A stretch of DNA of 6,213 nt from Planctomycetota bacterium. GTDB lineage: Bacteria > Planctomycetota > Phycisphaerae > Sedimentisphaerales > Anaerobacaceae. This document shows, piece by piece, positions 5,804-6,213 of this stretch. Every line of letters starts with the position of its first letter. The stretch's first letter is position 1. Location of the stretch: NCBI GenBank assembly GCA_020344865.1, contig CP070830.1, positions 142,160 through 148,372 of the forward strand, written 5' to 3'. The position numbers and the translations under genes are program-made. The notes under the pieces were generated by a model, which worked only from the letters and a program-made list of their open reading frames with translations, did not search any database and was not told the origin of the DNA.

Positions 5804-6213
5804 ATGGACTGGTGGCTTGTATTCGCTGTTTTTCTGTATTTTGCTTCTGCTATTTTAATAATAGCGGAGGTATTTGTTCCGAGCGGCGGCATAATAACCT
5901 TGTGTTCGCTGGCCTGTCTGGCAGGGGGGATAGCTATATTTTTTCAGCGCAGCACCACGGCAGGCTGGGTGGGCGTTATCATCGCCCTTATAATGATACC
6001 ATCGGTTTTAGTTGTCGCTTATAAGATGTTTCCGAAGACGCGATTCGGCAAAAGCGTCACGCTCACGCCTCCACAGCGTCAGCAGGGCGATGCCATACCC
6101 GATACGGACGAGCTGAAAGGTCTGCTTGGTGCCGAGGGCGTGGTTCTTACTCCGCTACGGCCGGTTGGAATGTGCGATTTTTCGGGACAAAGGGTTGAAT
6201 GTGTGGCCGAAGG
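5804..6213 (+). CDS. Short NfeD family membrane protein, N-terminal part (3' end outside window)
   Basis: ATG 5804 has AGGGA (5792-5796) seven bases upstream, and the frame stays open to the right edge, giving 136 complete codons. The N-terminus has three hydrophobic segments (roughly residues 4-22, 29-47 and 54-73), with AEVFVPSGGI between the first two, matching the LPGFSI-type loop of NfeD membrane regions. A polar linker (about 80-105) follows. Then LLGAEGVVLTPLRPVGMCDF, about residues 107-126, is the start of the OB-fold NfeD domain; compare GDIGEVISTLRPTGKARFG in the gene before. There is no protease domain, so it is the short class. The 16-base gap and lack of a terminator indicate one operon with the long NfeD. 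Such proteins are thought to partner flotillin-like proteins, and a floA-like gene often follows in other bacteria; here that is a prediction beyond the window. Confidence 0.88.
   Translation, partial: MDWWLVFAVFLYFASAILIIAEVFVPSGGIITLCSLACLAGGIAIFFQRSTTAGWVGVIIALIMIPSVLVVAYKMFPKTRFGKSVTLTPPQRQQGDAIPDTDELKGLLGAEGVVLTPLRPVGMCDFSGQRVECVAE

Overview
The window holds five plus-strand genes in a compact, gene-dense arrangement: the 3' end of an aminotransferase gene, two tandem paralogous Na+/phosphate cotransporter-like genes, and the start of an NfeD (membrane serine protease/flotillin-associated) gene pair. Every long reading frame on the minus strand lies antisense to one of these genes, and I see no credible minus-strand gene. 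Base composition is roughly balanced. The mix of gene types, with a Na/Pi-PhoU fusion pair and a secreted long-form NfeD followed by a short NfeD, would fit a Planctomycetota (Phycisphaerae-like) bacterium. That is an impression from protein style only and carries low confidence. No tRNA, rRNA, CRISPR array, insertion sequence or phage gene is visible.

Layout. Positions 3-389 encode the C-terminal third of a class I/II PLP aminotransferase. A 174-base gap (390-563) follows, with a plausible sigma70-type promoter at 484-512. At 564-2246 is a Na/Pi cotransporter family protein of 560 residues: a two-repeat membrane domain with paired QSSSAT motifs, fused to a C-terminal PhoU-like domain. A 216-base gap (2247-2462) holds a perfect but orphan Shine-Dalgarno sequence, a small hairpin and a 33-codon open frame ending just before the next gene. 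At 2463-4163 is a second Na/Pi-PhoU protein of 566 residues, clearly a duplicate of the first. Only 55 bases separate it from the long NfeD gene at 4219-5787, and a good promoter in that gap ends so close to the ATG that the transcript would be nearly leaderless. A short NfeD gene starts at 5804 and runs off the window.

How the genes work together. The two transporters probably move phosphate (or a related anion) with Na+, with the PhoU-like domain on the cytoplasmic side as a regulatory part. Their PhoU parts are about 84% identical by hand count, while the membrane parts are less alike, which suggests shared regulation or hetero-assembly with diverged transport properties. The two NfeD proteins look like one operon for a membrane-quality or membrane-microdomain system; in other bacteria a flotillin-like gene (floA) commonly follows such genes, and that would lie just past the right edge. 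Nothing links the transporter pair to the NfeD pair beyond co-orientation and the absence of an obvious terminator between them.

I found no convincing evidence of an entirely new system. The most interesting points are the differential conservation of the transporter pair, the predicted leaderless NfeD start, and the odd leader region ahead of the second transporter.
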